A DNA stretch of 64,000 nt from Edaphobacter sp. 12200R-103 (lineage in GTDB: Bacteria; Acidobacteriota; Terriglobia; Terriglobales; Acidobacteriaceae). The DNA lies in NCBI RefSeq assembly GCF_010093025.1, contig NZ_CP048114.1, positions 2,604,001 to 2,668,000 of the forward strand. The letters run 5' to 3'. Position numbers and translations under genes: made by a program. Below are positions 51,907 through 60,958 of the stretch, piece by piece (positions within the stretch are counted from its first letter, which is position 1; each line of letters starts with the position of its first letter). The notes beneath the pieces are model-generated. The model had not been told where the DNA came from and did no database searches. It worked only from the letters and a program-made list of their open reading frames with translations.

Positions 51907-52323
51907 TTACCGAAGCTCGAAACCGGCGAAGAAGTAGCCGATCTCAAAAGCCGCCGTCTCCTCGGCGTCCGAGCCGTGGATGGCGTTCTCGCCGATGGAG
52001 GCCGCAAACTTCTTGCGGATGGTTCCCTCTTCGGCCTGGGCCGGGTTGGTCGCGCCCATCAGCTTGCGCAGGTCGGCGATGGCGTTGTCCTTCTCGAGGA
52101 CCATCGGGAAGATGGGTCCGCTGGACATGAAATCGGTCAGCTCGCCGAAGAAGGGGCGTTCCTTGTGGACGTAATAGAAACCCTCGGCCTGCGCCTTGGA
52201 GATAGAGACCTTCTTGATGGAGACAATCTTGAATCCGGCCTTTTCGATCTCGGCCAGGATGGCGCCGGCGTGCCCTTTCTTGACTGCGTCCGGCTTGATG
52301 ATGCTGAATGTGCGCTGTGACAA
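51907..52323 (-). CDS. ndk: Nucleoside diphosphate kinase
   Basis: 138 residues. It balances nucleoside triphosphate pools. [17 protein letters not shown], the ATP loop [15 protein letters not shown], and the phosphohistidine motif [13 protein letters not shown] (His about 117) are intact. The length is standard. Confidence 0.96.
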   Translation of the reverse strand: MSQRTFSIIKPDAVKKGHAGAILAEIEKAGFKIVSIKKVSISKAQAEGFYYVHKERPFFGELTDFMSSGPIFPMVLEKDNAIADLRKLMGATNPAQAEEGTIRKKFAASIGENAIHGSDAEETAAFEIGYFFAGFELR

Positions 52324-52425
52324 CGTAGCTCTCCTTGCGATTTTCCTGTTCTATTCAGTGTAAAGCACCCGTATGAAAGTTCTCTTCCATGGCCTTCGCG
52401 GCCAGTCCGGGCGCATCATAGCCCT

Positions 52426-52587
52426 ATGCGGAACTTCGCATGGATCTGGTTTCTCGGCTTCGCTGCATGGCTGGTGGACGGCTTCATCAGCCTCTACTAC
52501 CGCTCCATGCAGCATGCGCAACTTGCGTTCCTAGTGGCGATGGTCTTTTTGGCGGCTGGGTTCTTCTATCGGCGCCAGCAGAGGTAG
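52426..52587 (+). CDS. Small two-span membrane protein
   Basis: 53 residues, MRNFAWIWFLGFAAWLVDGF then a polar turn (SLYYRSMQHAQ) and a second span LAFLVAMVFLAAGFFY, ending RRQQR. The positive-inside ends and two clean hydrophobic stretches support it; the ribosome site is weak. I do not recognise the family. A half palindromic repeat follows immediately. Confidence 0.5.
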   Translation: MRNFAWIWFLGFAAWLVDGFISLYYRSMQHAQLAFLVAMVFLAAGFFYRRQQR

Positions 52588-52592
52588 GGTGC

Positions 52593-52659
52593 CCATCCCC
52601 AACCGCAGATCCTTCGACTTCGGACCGCAAAAGCCGCGGTCCTTCGCTCAGGATGACAC
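52593..52659. repeat. Half copy of the palindromic element (right arm)
   Basis: It runs from CCATCCCCAACCGCAGATCC through TTCGACTTCGGACC to CGCTCAGGATGACAC; the left arm is missing. Confidence 0.75.
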
Positions 52660-52710
52660 TTTCTGTTAGAAGGGCGGCTACTCCTGAAACGGTACCCTTC
52701 TGGATTGTCT

Positions 52711-52746
52711 AAAAACGAAAAGGCACGGCGTGAAAGCCGTGCCTTT
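52711..52746 (-). terminator. Rho-independent terminator after sucCD
   Basis: Read on the minus strand: stem AAAGGCACGGC / GCCGTGCCTTT with a 6-nt loop, then TTTTCGTTTTT counted with the stem end. It lies 20 bp after the sucD stop. Confidence 0.85.
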
Positions 52747-52765
52747 AGCTACTCGAGAGCCACGT

Positions 52766-53641
52766 TTACGCTTTGCCGAGCACCTTTGCCATGGCATCGC
52801 CGATCTCTGCCGGCGACTTGACCACCGTGATACCGGCCTCGGACATCGCCTTCATCTTCTCGGAGGCCGTTCCCTCGCCGCCGGAGATGATGGCTCCGGC
52901 GTGGCCCATGCGGCGTCCTGGAGGTGCCGTCTGGCCGGCGATGAAGCCGACGACCGGCTTCTTCACGTTCTCCTTGATGTACTTCGCGGCAGCCTCTTCC
53001 GCGGTTCCGCCGATCTCGCCGATCATAATGATCGCCTCGGTCTCCGGATCCTCGTTGAGCAGCTTGAGCGCGTCGATGTGGGTCGTCCCGATGATCGGGT
53101 CGCCACCGATGCCGATCGCGGTCGACTGCCCGATTCCGCGCTGCGTCAGTTGGTACACCGCCTCGTAAGTCAGCGTGCCCGACTTCGAGACGATGCCGAC
53201 GCTGCCTTCCTTGTGGATACGACCCGGCATGATGCCGACCTTGGCCTTGCCCGGTGAGATGACGCCGGGGCAGTTGGGGCCGATCAGGCGCGACTTCGAC
53301 TGCTTCACTACTTCCCAGGTCTTCACCATGTCCAACACGGGGATGCCTTCAGTGATGCAAATCACCAGCGGAAGTTCTGCCGCCGTCGCTTCCAGAATTC
53401 CGTCCGCCGCAAAGGGAGGAGGCACAAAGATCACAGTTGCGTTGGCTCCGGTTTCCTTGACCGCCTCTTCGACGGTATTGAAGACAGGCCAACCCTCGTG
53501 CGTCGTGCCGCCCTTACCCGGCGTTACTCCACCCACAACCTTGGTTCCGTACTCGGCGCATGCCTTCGCGTGGAAGGTGCCCTCGCGCCCGGTAATTCCC
53601 TGCACAATCAGCCGCGTGTTTTTATCGACTAATACCGCCAT
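52766..53641 (-). CDS. sucD: Succinyl-CoA ligase, alpha subunit
   Basis: 291 residues. It forms succinate and ATP or GTP from succinyl-CoA in the TCA cycle. CoA-binding [40 protein letters not shown], and the active phosphohistidine near [20 protein letters not shown] (His about 247) are present. The start overlaps the sucC stop by 1 bp. Confidence 0.96.
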   Translation of the reverse strand: MAVLVDKNTRLIVQGITGREGTFHAKACAEYGTKVVGGVTPGKGGTTHEGWPVFNTVEEAVKETGANATVIFVPPPFAADGILEATAAELPLVICITEGIPVLDMVKTWEVVKQSKSRLIGPNCPGVISPGKAKVGIMPGRIHKEGSVGIVSKSGTLTYEAVYQLTQRGIGQSTAIGIGGDPIIGTTHIDALKLLNEDPETEAIIMIGEIGGTAEEAAAKYIKENVKKPVVGFIAGQTAPPGRRMGHAGAIISGGEGTASEKMKAMSEAGITVVKSPAEIGDAMAKVLGKA

Positions 53642-54819
53642 TACTTACCACCTTTCGCGGCTGCGACAGCCAGATCAGCAGCTTCCTTCATGGTTGCCCC
53701 TACACTGAACTTCAATCCCGATTCCTGCAGGATCTTCCGTCCCTCTTCAACGTTGGTTCCTTCGAGCCGCAGGATGATCGGTAGCTTCACATTCAGCTTC
53801 TTTGCTGCCGCGACCACTGCGGTTGCGAGAACATCGACGCGCAGGATTCCACCGAAGATATTAATGAAGATCGCCTTCACGTTCGGGTCGCTCAGCAGGA
53901 TGCCGAAGGCGTTCTCGATCTGCTCCTGGTTGGCTCCGCCGCCTACGTCGAGGAAGTTGGCTGCCTTGCCGCCGGCGTACTCGATGATGTCCATCGTCGC
54001 CATGGCCAGTCCGGCACCGTTGACCATGCAGGCGATAGAGCCGTCGAGCTTGATGTAGTTGAGGGCGAACTTGGACGCCTCGACCTCGAGCGAATCTTCT
54101 TCGGAGAGGTCGCGCAACTCCTTGAGGTCCTTGTGGCGGAACATTGCGTTGTCGTCGAAGTTGATCTTGCAATCGAGCGCCAGCAGCTTGTCGTCCTTAG
54201 TCGTGATGAAGGGGTTGATCTCCATCAGGGTCGAGTCGGTCTCGACGAAGGCTTTGTACAGGCCGAGCATGAACGCGGTCGCCTGGTTGATCTGGGTCGG
54301 CTTCAGCCCCAGCTTGAACGCCAGCCGGCGCGCCTGGTAGGGCTGCAGGCCGATGGCCGGGTTGATGTACTCCTTATAGATCTTCTCGGGAGTGGCATGA
54401 GCGACCTCCTCGATCTCCATGCCTCCGGCCTGCGACGCCATAAAGACGAGACGGGCTGCGGCACGGTCGAGCACGATGCCGAGGTAGAGCTCCCGGTCGA
54501 TCGCCGATCCCTCTTCGATCAGGAGCCGCTGGACCTTCTGTCCCTGGGGTCCGGTCTGATGGGTGACCAACTGCATCCCCAGGATAGTCTTTGCCGCCTT
54601 CGATGCGTCGTCGAGCGACTTGACGACCTTGACGCCGCCGCCCTTGCCGCGGCCTCCGGCGTGGATCTGCGCCTTGACCACAACCACCGCATTTCCCTTG
54701 TCGAAAAGGTCTTTGGCGGCTCTGTCTGCCTCTTCCAGGGTCTGAACCATCTCGCCGCCCGGAACCGGCACACCATACTTCCGCAGAATCTCTTTTGCCT
54801 GATACTCGTGAATTTTCAT
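53641..54819 (-). CDS. sucC: Succinyl-CoA ligase, beta subunit
   Basis: 392 residues with an ATP-grasp N-terminal domain ([39 protein letters not shown]) and the C-terminal [17 protein letters not shown] and [14 protein letters not shown]. The start at 54819 is the canonical MKIHEYQAK; the frame is open to 54918. It is first in the sucCD operon. Confidence 0.96.
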   Translation of the reverse strand: MKIHEYQAKEILRKYGVPVPGGEMVQTLEEADRAAKDLFDKGNAVVVVKAQIHAGGRGKGGGVKVVKSLDDASKAAKTILGMQLVTHQTGPQGQKVQRLLIEEGSAIDRELYLGIVLDRAAARLVFMASQAGGMEIEEVAHATPEKIYKEYINPAIGLQPYQARRLAFKLGLKPTQINQATAFMLGLYKAFVETDSTLMEINPFITTKDDKLLALDCKINFDDNAMFRHKDLKELRDLSEEDSLEVEASKFALNYIKLDGSIACMVNGAGLAMATMDIIEYAGGKAANFLDVGGGANQEQIENAFGILLSDPNVKAIFINIFGGILRVDVLATAVVAAAKKLNVKLPIILRLEGTNVEEGRKILQESGLKFSVGATMKEAADLAVAAAKGGK

Positions 54820-55054
54820 AGATAATCTTCGCCCGCGCGAGAAGTGTAGCGAACCCAAACAAGCTGTCGCAATGCGAAACGCGAACAACGGTGCGGTTAT
54901 CGCAATTCGATAGGTCAATTTTCATAGAATGGAGCGGCTTTTGACCGCTTCGGCCCCGAGACGGCGAAGAAACATGCTTCACGGTTGTTTCTTAAGACGA
55001 AGAATATGTCGATACAGCCTAAGGGCATCGCGACTGTTAGGCTTAAGGAAAGCG

Positions 55055-56098
55055 ATGCCCCTTCCATTTCCTCTCAAGCACGTGATTGAGAGCCGTGCCA
55101 CGCTGTCGCGTGAGCAGGCCCGTGAGCTGATGCAGCAGATTGTCGCCGGCGGGTTGAGCGATGTTGAGATCGCCGGCCTTGTTGGAGCGCTGGCAGCCCG
55201 AGGGGAGACGCCCGCTGAGGTTGCCGGTTTTGTGGACGTGATGCGGAGCGAGGTCACGCGTGTCCCACTTTCGCCAGAGGAGCAGGCCATTCTGGTGGAT
55301 ACCTGCGGGACCGGGGGCGATGCCAGCCGCACCTTTAATATCTCCACCGCGGCGGCGCTGGTTGCGGCTGCGGCCGGGGCATCGATCGCCAAGCATGGCA
55401 ATCGCGCGATTACATCCCAGTGCGGCTCGGCCGATGTGCTGGAGGCGCTGGGAGTCCCGGTCGATCTCTCTCCCGAGGCGGCCTCTTCAGCGCTGCGCCG
55501 CTACCACTTTGCCTTTCTGCATGCGCCTTCGCTGCATCCGGCGATGAAGGCGGTGATGCCGGTCCGCCGCGCCATCAAGGTGCGGACCGTCTTTAATCTG
55601 CTGGGTCCGCTGACCAATCCGGCGGGAGCGTCGGCCCAGGTGATGGGAGTGTATGCGCAGCATGCCGTTGCCCTGGTGGCCGAGACCATGGCGCTGCTGG
55701 GAACGCGGCACGCCTTTGTGGTCCATGGAACGGCGGAAGATCCCGACGGAACCGTGCGGGGGCTGGATGAGATCTCCATCTCCGGGCCGACAGATCTGGC
55801 CGAGGTACGGAACGGGGTGGTAACTCTCTCGACGATCACGCCGGAAGAGTTGGGCCTGGAGCGTGCCCCGATGAGTGCGCTTGCCGGAGGCGATGCAAAG
55901 GAGAATGCCGCGATCCTGATGGCGATCTTCTCAGGAGAACGCGGCCCGCGGCGCGATATTGTGTTGCTGAACGCGGCGGCCGTGCTGGTGGCTGCCGATC
56001 TTTCGCCGGATCTTCCGACGGGAATCGCGCTGGCGGAGCAGACGATCGATTCGGGCGCGGTGACGAAACTGCTCGACCAGCTTCGCAGCGGCACATAA
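55055..56098 (+). CDS. trpD: Anthranilate phosphoribosyltransferase
   Basis: 347 residues. It joins anthranilate and PRPP. PRPP-binding VDTCGTGGDASRTFNIS, KHGNRAITSQCGSADVLEALG, RTVFNLLGPLTNPA and VHGTAEDPDG motifs are complete. The start at 55055 follows AAGGAAAGCG; the longer frame from 54929 is unlikely. It stands alone: trpE and trpG are about 50 kb away, and no trpC, F, B or A is in the window. Confidence 0.95.
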   Translation: MPLPFPLKHVIESRATLSREQARELMQQIVAGGLSDVEIAGLVGALAARGETPAEVAGFVDVMRSEVTRVPLSPEEQAILVDTCGTGGDASRTFNISTAAALVAAAAGASIAKHGNRAITSQCGSADVLEALGVPVDLSPEAASSALRRYHFAFLHAPSLHPAMKAVMPVRRAIKVRTVFNLLGPLTNPAGASAQVMGVYAQHAVALVAETMALLGTRHAFVVHGTAEDPDGTVRGLDEISISGPTDLAEVRNGVVTLSTITPEELGLERAPMSALAGGDAKENAAILMAIFSGERGPRRDIVLLNAAAVLVAADLSPDLPTGIALAEQTIDSGAVTKLLDQLRSGT

Positions 56099-56144
56099 AA
56101 TCAGCAGCAATTGTTTCCACGCTGCATGCTGGAGGTTGAACCCT

Positions 56145-56501
56145 ATGTCCTCAATGCCCCCGCCGCCCGTTCTCGATGCGTCGATGGTGACGACCGCGCT
56201 GGAACTGCCCGGCTATCGCGTCGTGCGGAATCTCGGTGTCGTTCGCGGCATCGTGGTTCGCTCGCGGTCGATCTTCGGAACGATCGGTGCAGGCCTGCAG
56301 ACCATTGTGGGAGGAAACATCACGTTGCTCTCGCAGCTTTGCGAAAAGACCCGGCAGGACGCCTTCGTGATGATGATGCAGCATGCGTCGGAGCGCGGCG
56401 CGAATGCCATCATCTGCGCACGGTATGACGCCAATGAGCTGATGCAGGGCGTGACCGAGGTGCTGGCCTACGGGACCGCCGTCATCGTCGAGCGGGGCTA
56501 G
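56145..56501 (+). CDS. YbjQ family (UPF0145) heavy-metal-binding-like protein
   Basis: About 118 residues. The YbjQ pattern is clear: LPGYRVVRNLGVVRGIVVRSR in parts, then RQDAFVMMMQHASERGANAIICARYD and VTEVLAYGTAVIVE. Family members form pentamers of unknown function. The start at 56145 has TGGAGG upstream. It is 46 bp downstream of trpD on the same strand. The following 150 bp hold no convincing gene. Confidence 0.88.
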   Translation: MSSMPPPPVLDASMVTTALELPGYRVVRNLGVVRGIVVRSRSIFGTIGAGLQTIVGGNITLLSQLCEKTRQDAFVMMMQHASERGANAIICARYDANELMQGVTEVLAYGTAVIVERG

Positions 56502-56659
56502 TTTGTATCGCTGAATGGGTGATGCAATTTCTTGGCATCCTGAAGATGTGAATGAGCGGCAGTGTCATTCGACGGCAAATCGAATTTATCGATATAGTCT
56601 CGCAACGCCAGAGGAAACGGCCTCAATATCCACAACGCAGCCGCTGACGCTTGGTTAAC

Positions 56660-57286
56660 ATGAGGGCAATGACCACCGTTGCTCCCGGCCGGATCGAGAT
56701 GATCACCGGCCCCATGTTTTCCGGAAAATCGGAAGAGCTGATCCGGCGCCTGAAGCGGGCTCGCATCGCCCGCCAGCGTGTCGCCTGCTACAAACCCGAT
56801 ATCGATCTTCGCTACCATCGCACGGCGATCGCAAGCCACAGCCAGCAGACGCATGATGCGTCGACAGTGGCGACGGTGGAGGTCCTGCGGGCTTCTCTCT
56901 TTCCCCGGTTGGAGGAGGTTGAGGTCGTCGGGATCGATGAAGTGCAGTTCTTCTCAGAAGAGATCATCGAGCTTGCTCTGGAGCTGGTCCATCTGGGCAA
57001 GCGGGTGGTGATGGCGGGGCTGGACACGACGTTTGCAGGGGAGCCGTTTGGCCCTGTGCCGAACCTGATGGCAATTGCGGATGAGGTCACCAAGCTCTCA
57101 GCGGTGTGCATGGTCTGTGGCGCGCCGGCGATCCATACGCAGCGGCTGGGGCAGAGCCAGGAGCTGGTCGTAGTGGGGGCTGCAGGACTCTATGAGGCTC
57201 GCTGCCGCACGCACTTTGAGCCCTGGGTGGACAGCGCCCGGTCTGAACAGCTTGAGCTGCCTTCCGTTCCGGAAAACATCGACTAA
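56660..57286 (+). CDS. tdk: Thymidine kinase
   Basis: About 208 residues. The P-loop ITGPMFSGKSEELIRRL, VVGIDEVQFFSEEI (Walker B and catalytic region), VVMAGLDTTFAGEPFGPVPNL and the zinc cysteines CMVCG plus C in EARCRTHFEP match bacterial type II thymidine kinase. It salvages thymidine to dTMP. A Met at 56669 is an alternative start. Confidence 0.94.
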   Translation: MRAMTTVAPGRIEMITGPMFSGKSEELIRRLKRARIARQRVACYKPDIDLRYHRTAIASHSQQTHDASTVATVEVLRASLFPRLEEVEVVGIDEVQFFSEEIIELALELVHLGKRVVMAGLDTTFAGEPFGPVPNLMAIADEVTKLSAVCMVCGAPAIHTQRLGQSQELVVVGAAGLYEARCRTHFEPWVDSARSEQLELPSVPENID

Positions 57287-57349
57287 TGAGGCTGCGTTAT
57301 CCTTTGGGCTACGTGTCTTTCAGCATCTAAGATCAGCAGGAGAAAAAAT

Positions 57350-57877
57350 ATGCGCTTTACAGCCGCAGCCCTCGCAGTCAGCCTCCTAGCCCTACCAGCC
57401 ATGGCGAAACCGAAGGGCGCCGTAACCGTCTCCCTGAAGACCAGCACGGGTCAGGATGCGGGTACAGCCACCTTTGTTCCTTCGAAGAACAACAAGCTCA
57501 CCATCCGGCTCAAACTGAGGAACCTTCCTCCGGGAGAGCATGCGGTTCATATTCATGAGCATGCGGTCTGCGACGCTCCCGACTTCAAGACCGCGGGCGG
57601 CCATTTCAACCCGGCCGCGAAGAAGCATGGCATCGAGAATCCGATGGGCCATCACAACGGGGATCTTCCGCAAAACGTAACTGTCGCGGCGAACGGGACG
57701 GGATCTGCCACATTCCACGTCGATTACCTGTCGCTGGATCCAGCGGCCTCCGATTCGCTGTTCGCCAATGGCGGAACCTCAATTATGGTTCATGAGAAGG
57801 CCGACGACATGAAAACCGACCCCACGGGAAACGCGGGCAACCGCATCGCCTGCGGCGTGATCTCGGCCCCGAAATAG
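57350..57877 (+). CDS. sodC: Periplasmic Cu,Zn superoxide dismutase
   Basis: 175 residues with a signal peptide (FTAAALAVSLLALPAMA). The copper and zinc ligands are in EHAVHIHEHAVC, GGHFNPAAKKHG, MGHHNGDLP and SIMVHEKADD; the disulfide cysteines are in HAVC and RIACGVIS. It removes superoxide in the periplasm. A strong GGAGAAAAA site precedes the ATG. Confidence 0.95.
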   Translation: MRFTAAALAVSLLALPAMAKPKGAVTVSLKTSTGQDAGTATFVPSKNNKLTIRLKLRNLPPGEHAVHIHEHAVCDAPDFKTAGGHFNPAAKKHGIENPMGHHNGDLPQNVTVAANGTGSATFHVDYLSLDPAASDSLFANGGTSIMVHEKADDMKTDPTGNAGNRIACGVISAPK

Positions 57878-58106
57878 GCTGAGCGCCTCCTAAAAAAGCA
57901 ATCGAAGATCAGGACTGAACCATCCGGAACGCCCCTGCGTATAGCTGCGCATGGGCGTTCTTTCCATTGCGCTTCCTGTCGCCGGTCGGCCCTCTTCCGG
58001 TCAGACCAGGCGTGCCCCAGGGAACCATGCGGGAGACGCCTTCAAGTCCGCGACTCCGGGCACTTTGCGCGGTACACTCATACAACCGATCAAGCCCATT
58101 GAATCC

Positions 58107-58733
58107 ATGCTAGAGCGCACACCGGAACAGGATGCCGTACAGGAAGCTGCAGCCAGACTGGTCCGGCAGTGTATCGCCGGCGACGGTCAGGCGTGGCAGC
58201 AGCTTGTGCTGTCGCATCACCGGCGCATCTACGCGATCTGCTACCGATTTACCGGCTCGGCTACCGATGCCGAAGACCTGACGCAGGATGTCTTTCTCAA
58301 GCTCTACAAAAATCTGGCCAGCTTCGATCTGCAGAAGGGCAGCTTTCAGACCTGGATCACGACGCTGACGCGCAATCTCCTGGTCGATCACTTCCGGCGT
58401 TCCCGCATGGAGCGAGCCTCGGACTCGCTGGACGCGACGTTCGATGGCGAAGAGGACGGCCCCACGATGGCCGACCGGCTGGCGGACACCCGGGAATCCC
58501 AGGAGCAGCACATGGCCAGCCTGGAGTTGAAGGTTCGCATCCAGGAGGCACTCCAGCAACTCTCTCCGGAGCTGAGGGAAGCTGTTATTCTTCGTGACCT
58601 TGAGGACATGGATTACAAGGAGATCGCGCAGGTGCTCCGCATCCCCGAGGGAACGGTGAAAAGCCGCATCAGTCGCGGTCGCGGGGAACTTGCAAGGCTG
58701 TTACAACGTATAGAAAAACAACAGATGATGTAA
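58107..58733 (+). CDS. ECF-type RNA polymerase sigma factor
   Basis: 208 residues. Region 2 (RRIYAICYRFTGSATDAEDLTQDVFLKLYK) and region 4 (LSPELREAVILRDLEDMDYKEIAQVLRIPEGTVKSRISRGR) match RpoE-like sigma factors. The preferred start is 58107; the frame is open to 57951 without a signal. It opens a four-gene operon with its probable anti-sigma factor 24 bp downstream. Confidence 0.93.
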   Translation: MLERTPEQDAVQEAAARLVRQCIAGDGQAWQQLVLSHHRRIYAICYRFTGSATDAEDLTQDVFLKLYKNLASFDLQKGSFQTWITTLTRNLLVDHFRRSRMERASDSLDATFDGEEDGPTMADRLADTRESQEQHMASLELKVRIQEALQQLSPELREAVILRDLEDMDYKEIAQVLRIPEGTVKSRISRGRGELARLLQRIEKQQMM

Positions 58734-58757
58734 GGATAGAAAGCGAGGTGGTTTAAG

Positions 58758-59735
58758 GTGGCAGAGATGAATCAGTTCGGCAATGCACAACCCTCCCGGT
58801 CCCCGGACCCGGCTCACTGTGCACAGTGCGAGGCGATGCTGGCCGATGCTTTGGACAGGAACCTGAGCCCGGAAGACCAGGCCACCTTCGACCGCCATCT
58901 GGCGGTCTGCCCCGAATGCTCGCGGATGTTTATCGATGCCAGGCTGGGAGCGGACCTGCTCCGGAAGCTGCATAAGGCACGTCCTGAGCCCTCAGCCGCT
59001 CTTCTGGCACGGATTCTGGCCTCAACCGGGCCGGGACCGGCCACAGAAGATGCGAAGGCGATCTCCGTTGTACCGCAGCCCCGCCAGTTGGGACTGGCGG
59101 CGCCTGCGTTTGCCCCGGAGACCGTGCCAGCCTACAGCGCCGTCCCATATATCCCGGCCAGGGTGCTTCCCTTTCGCAAGAGGGTTACGAACTCGTTCCG
59201 GTTTGCGGCGGTTCGCCACAACCTGATGCAGCCCCGGCTGGCCATGACGGCGGCGATGGCGTTCTTCTCAATCGCCCTGACGCTCAATCTTACGGGAGTA
59301 CGCATTACCCAGCTGCGAGCCAGCGACTTTACGCCTTCGAGCATCCGGCGGACGTTCTATGACACCAATGCGCGGGTGGTCCGGTCCATTGATAACCTGC
59401 GTGTGGTCTATGAGCTGGAGTCGCGGGTCCGCGACCTTCAGCGCGATAACGACTCCAGATCTCCGGTTCCGGAGTCGTCGGCCCCTATACAGAGCACCCC
59501 CTCGGATTCGCAAAAAGATCACCAAAGACGCGACGAGGAGAACCAGCAGAAGCAGTCGAATCCGCGGCCGCGTTCCGGCAGCAGCCGCAGCCTTGGCCTC
59601 AATCGCTCGCACGCGTTTACGGCCTTCATGAGAGAGCCTGGCCCTTCCCCCGCGCCAGGCCGTGAGTCTCAGACAGTTTTTCTATCTTCACTCCCATGGT
59701 TTTTCACCGGAATTGAGCAAGGGGGACAGGCATGA
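58758..59735 (+). CDS. Anti-sigma factor with zinc finger and membrane span
   Basis: 325 residues. The N-terminal ZAS-like zinc finger has HCAQCEAML and FDRHLAVCPECSRMF (H-x3-C-x2-C). One membrane span follows (LAMTAAMAFFSIALTLNL, about residues 160-180), then an extracytoplasmic Ser/Gln/Arg-rich tail. The layout is that of a RseA/RsrA-type regulator that holds the upstream sigma factor. It overlaps the next gene by 4 bp (ATGA). Confidence 0.85.
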   Translation: MAEMNQFGNAQPSRSPDPAHCAQCEAMLADALDRNLSPEDQATFDRHLAVCPECSRMFIDARLGADLLRKLHKARPEPSAALLARILASTGPGPATEDAKAISVVPQPRQLGLAAPAFAPETVPAYSAVPYIPARVLPFRKRVTNSFRFAAVRHNLMQPRLAMTAAMAFFSIALTLNLTGVRITQLRASDFTPSSIRRTFYDTNARVVRSIDNLRVVYELESRVRDLQRDNDSRSPVPESSAPIQSTPSDSQKDHQRRDEENQQKQSNPRPRSGSSRSLGLNRSHAFTAFMREPGPSPAPGRESQTVFLSSLPWFFTGIEQGGQA

Positions 59736-60952
59736 ACTGCGCCAACCATCCAGAGCGTGAACGAATCGCTTTTTGCCAGAACTGCGGCAAGCCACTCTGC
59801 CAGGAGTGTGCCCGCGTCGTAGGATCGGCGGTCTTCTGCGAACCCTGCCTTGAAGCAAGAATCTCGGGCTCGTCCACAAATCCGTACGCAGGGGCTGTTC
59901 CCCCAGTGCCTCCCGCTTCCGCTGTGCCTCCGCCTGTGAGCAACGGGGAGCCCAATCCCGGACTGGCGGCGCTTCTCGGATTTATTCCGGGCGTGGGCGC
60001 CATGTACAACGGCCAGTACTCCAAGGGAATCGTCCACCTGATTGTCTTCGCCGTACTGGTCAGCCTGGCCGATGAACATGGGATCTTCGGGTTGTTCGTT
60101 ACCGGCTGGATCTTCTACCAGGTCTTTGAGGCGTACCAGACTGCCAAGGCCCGGCGTGATGAGACTCCGCTTCCCAATCCCTTCGGGCTGAACGACCTGG
60201 GCGACAGGCTTGGCTTTGGAAGAAACTGGACCGCCGCACCACCGGCAGGCGCGCCCGTAGTGCCCCCGGTCTATCCCGCTCCAGAGGCTGCCGCTCAGAG
60301 CACCGCCTATCAGCCTCCAGTTGCAGGGCCGCCTCCCGCAGGGACAGGATGGGGAAACCCGGCCGAAAACTTTGTCGGATCTCCATACAATCCCCCTTAC
60401 ATCCCGACGCCTTATCCTCCATCCGTTCCCGGTTTTGACGCGAGTGGGTCCTATCCCCGCAATCGTTTTCCGACAGGCGCGATCTGGCTGATCGGACTGG
60501 GAGCGATCTTCCTGTTCGGCAACATGGGAATCTTTCACGGCTTCCCCGTTCATCGACTGTTCCCGTTCTTCCTGATTGGTCTGGGTGTATGGCTCTTTGT
60601 CCACAGGATGACGGCAACGGGCGCCACGCTGGCCGATGACGGCACCGCGTTTTACAGAATCCGGCTGCTGGCTGCGCTTCGCGGCTCCATATGGGTTGTG
60701 CTGGTGGGCATCATGTTCCTGCTCTCCTCGTTCCATATTCTTTCGTGGGGAAGCAGCTGGCCGCTCTTCATCATTGTTGCCGGAGTCATGATCCTGGCGG
60801 AGAAGACGATCTACAATCCGGCGGACGCTCCGCCAGCCTATCCTGTTCCTCCCGTGCCGCCAGCCTACCCGGCTCCTCCGGCGCCGTCTCAATCGGGACC
60901 AGACGCTGCTTCGTTCTCTGATCAGGACCAGTCCAGCCAGGAAGGGCGTTGA
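59732..60952 (+). CDS. B-box zinc finger, TM2-like membrane protein
   Basis: 406 residues. The N-terminal double zinc binder ANHPERERIAFCQNCGKPLCQECARV and VFCEPC is a B-box-type finger. A TM2-like pair of spans (GFIPGVGAMYNGQYSKGIVHLIVF) is followed by a Pro-rich linker and four C-terminal spans of the LiaF/LiaI type (IWLIGLGAIFLFGNMGIF, FPFFLIGLGVWLFV, WPLFIIVAGVMIL). It lies between the anti-sigma and DUF4097 genes and probably belongs to the envelope-stress response. Confidence 0.82.
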   Translation: MNCANHPERERIAFCQNCGKPLCQECARVVGSAVFCEPCLEARISGSSTNPYAGAVPPVPPASAVPPPVSNGEPNPGLAALLGFIPGVGAMYNGQYSKGIVHLIVFAVLVSLADEHGIFGLFVTGWIFYQVFEAYQTAKARRDETPLPNPFGLNDLGDRLGFGRNWTAAPPAGAPVVPPVYPAPEAAAQSTAYQPPVAGPPPAGTGWGNPAENFVGSPYNPPYIPTPYPPSVPGFDASGSYPRNRFPTGAIWLIGLGAIFLFGNMGIFHGFPVHRLFPFFLIGLGVWLFVHRMTATGATLADDGTAFYRIRLLAALRGSIWVVLVGIMFLLSSFHILSWGSSWPLFIIVAGVMILAEKTIYNPADAPPAYPVPPVPPAYPAPPAPSQSGPDAASFSDQDQSSQEGR

Positions 60953-60958
60953 ACAGCC

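Noticed and set aside
56498..56854. Minus-strand frame between ybjQ and tdk
   Set aside because: It mostly overlaps tdk; only the last 40 codons lie in the gap, and they match nothing I recognise.
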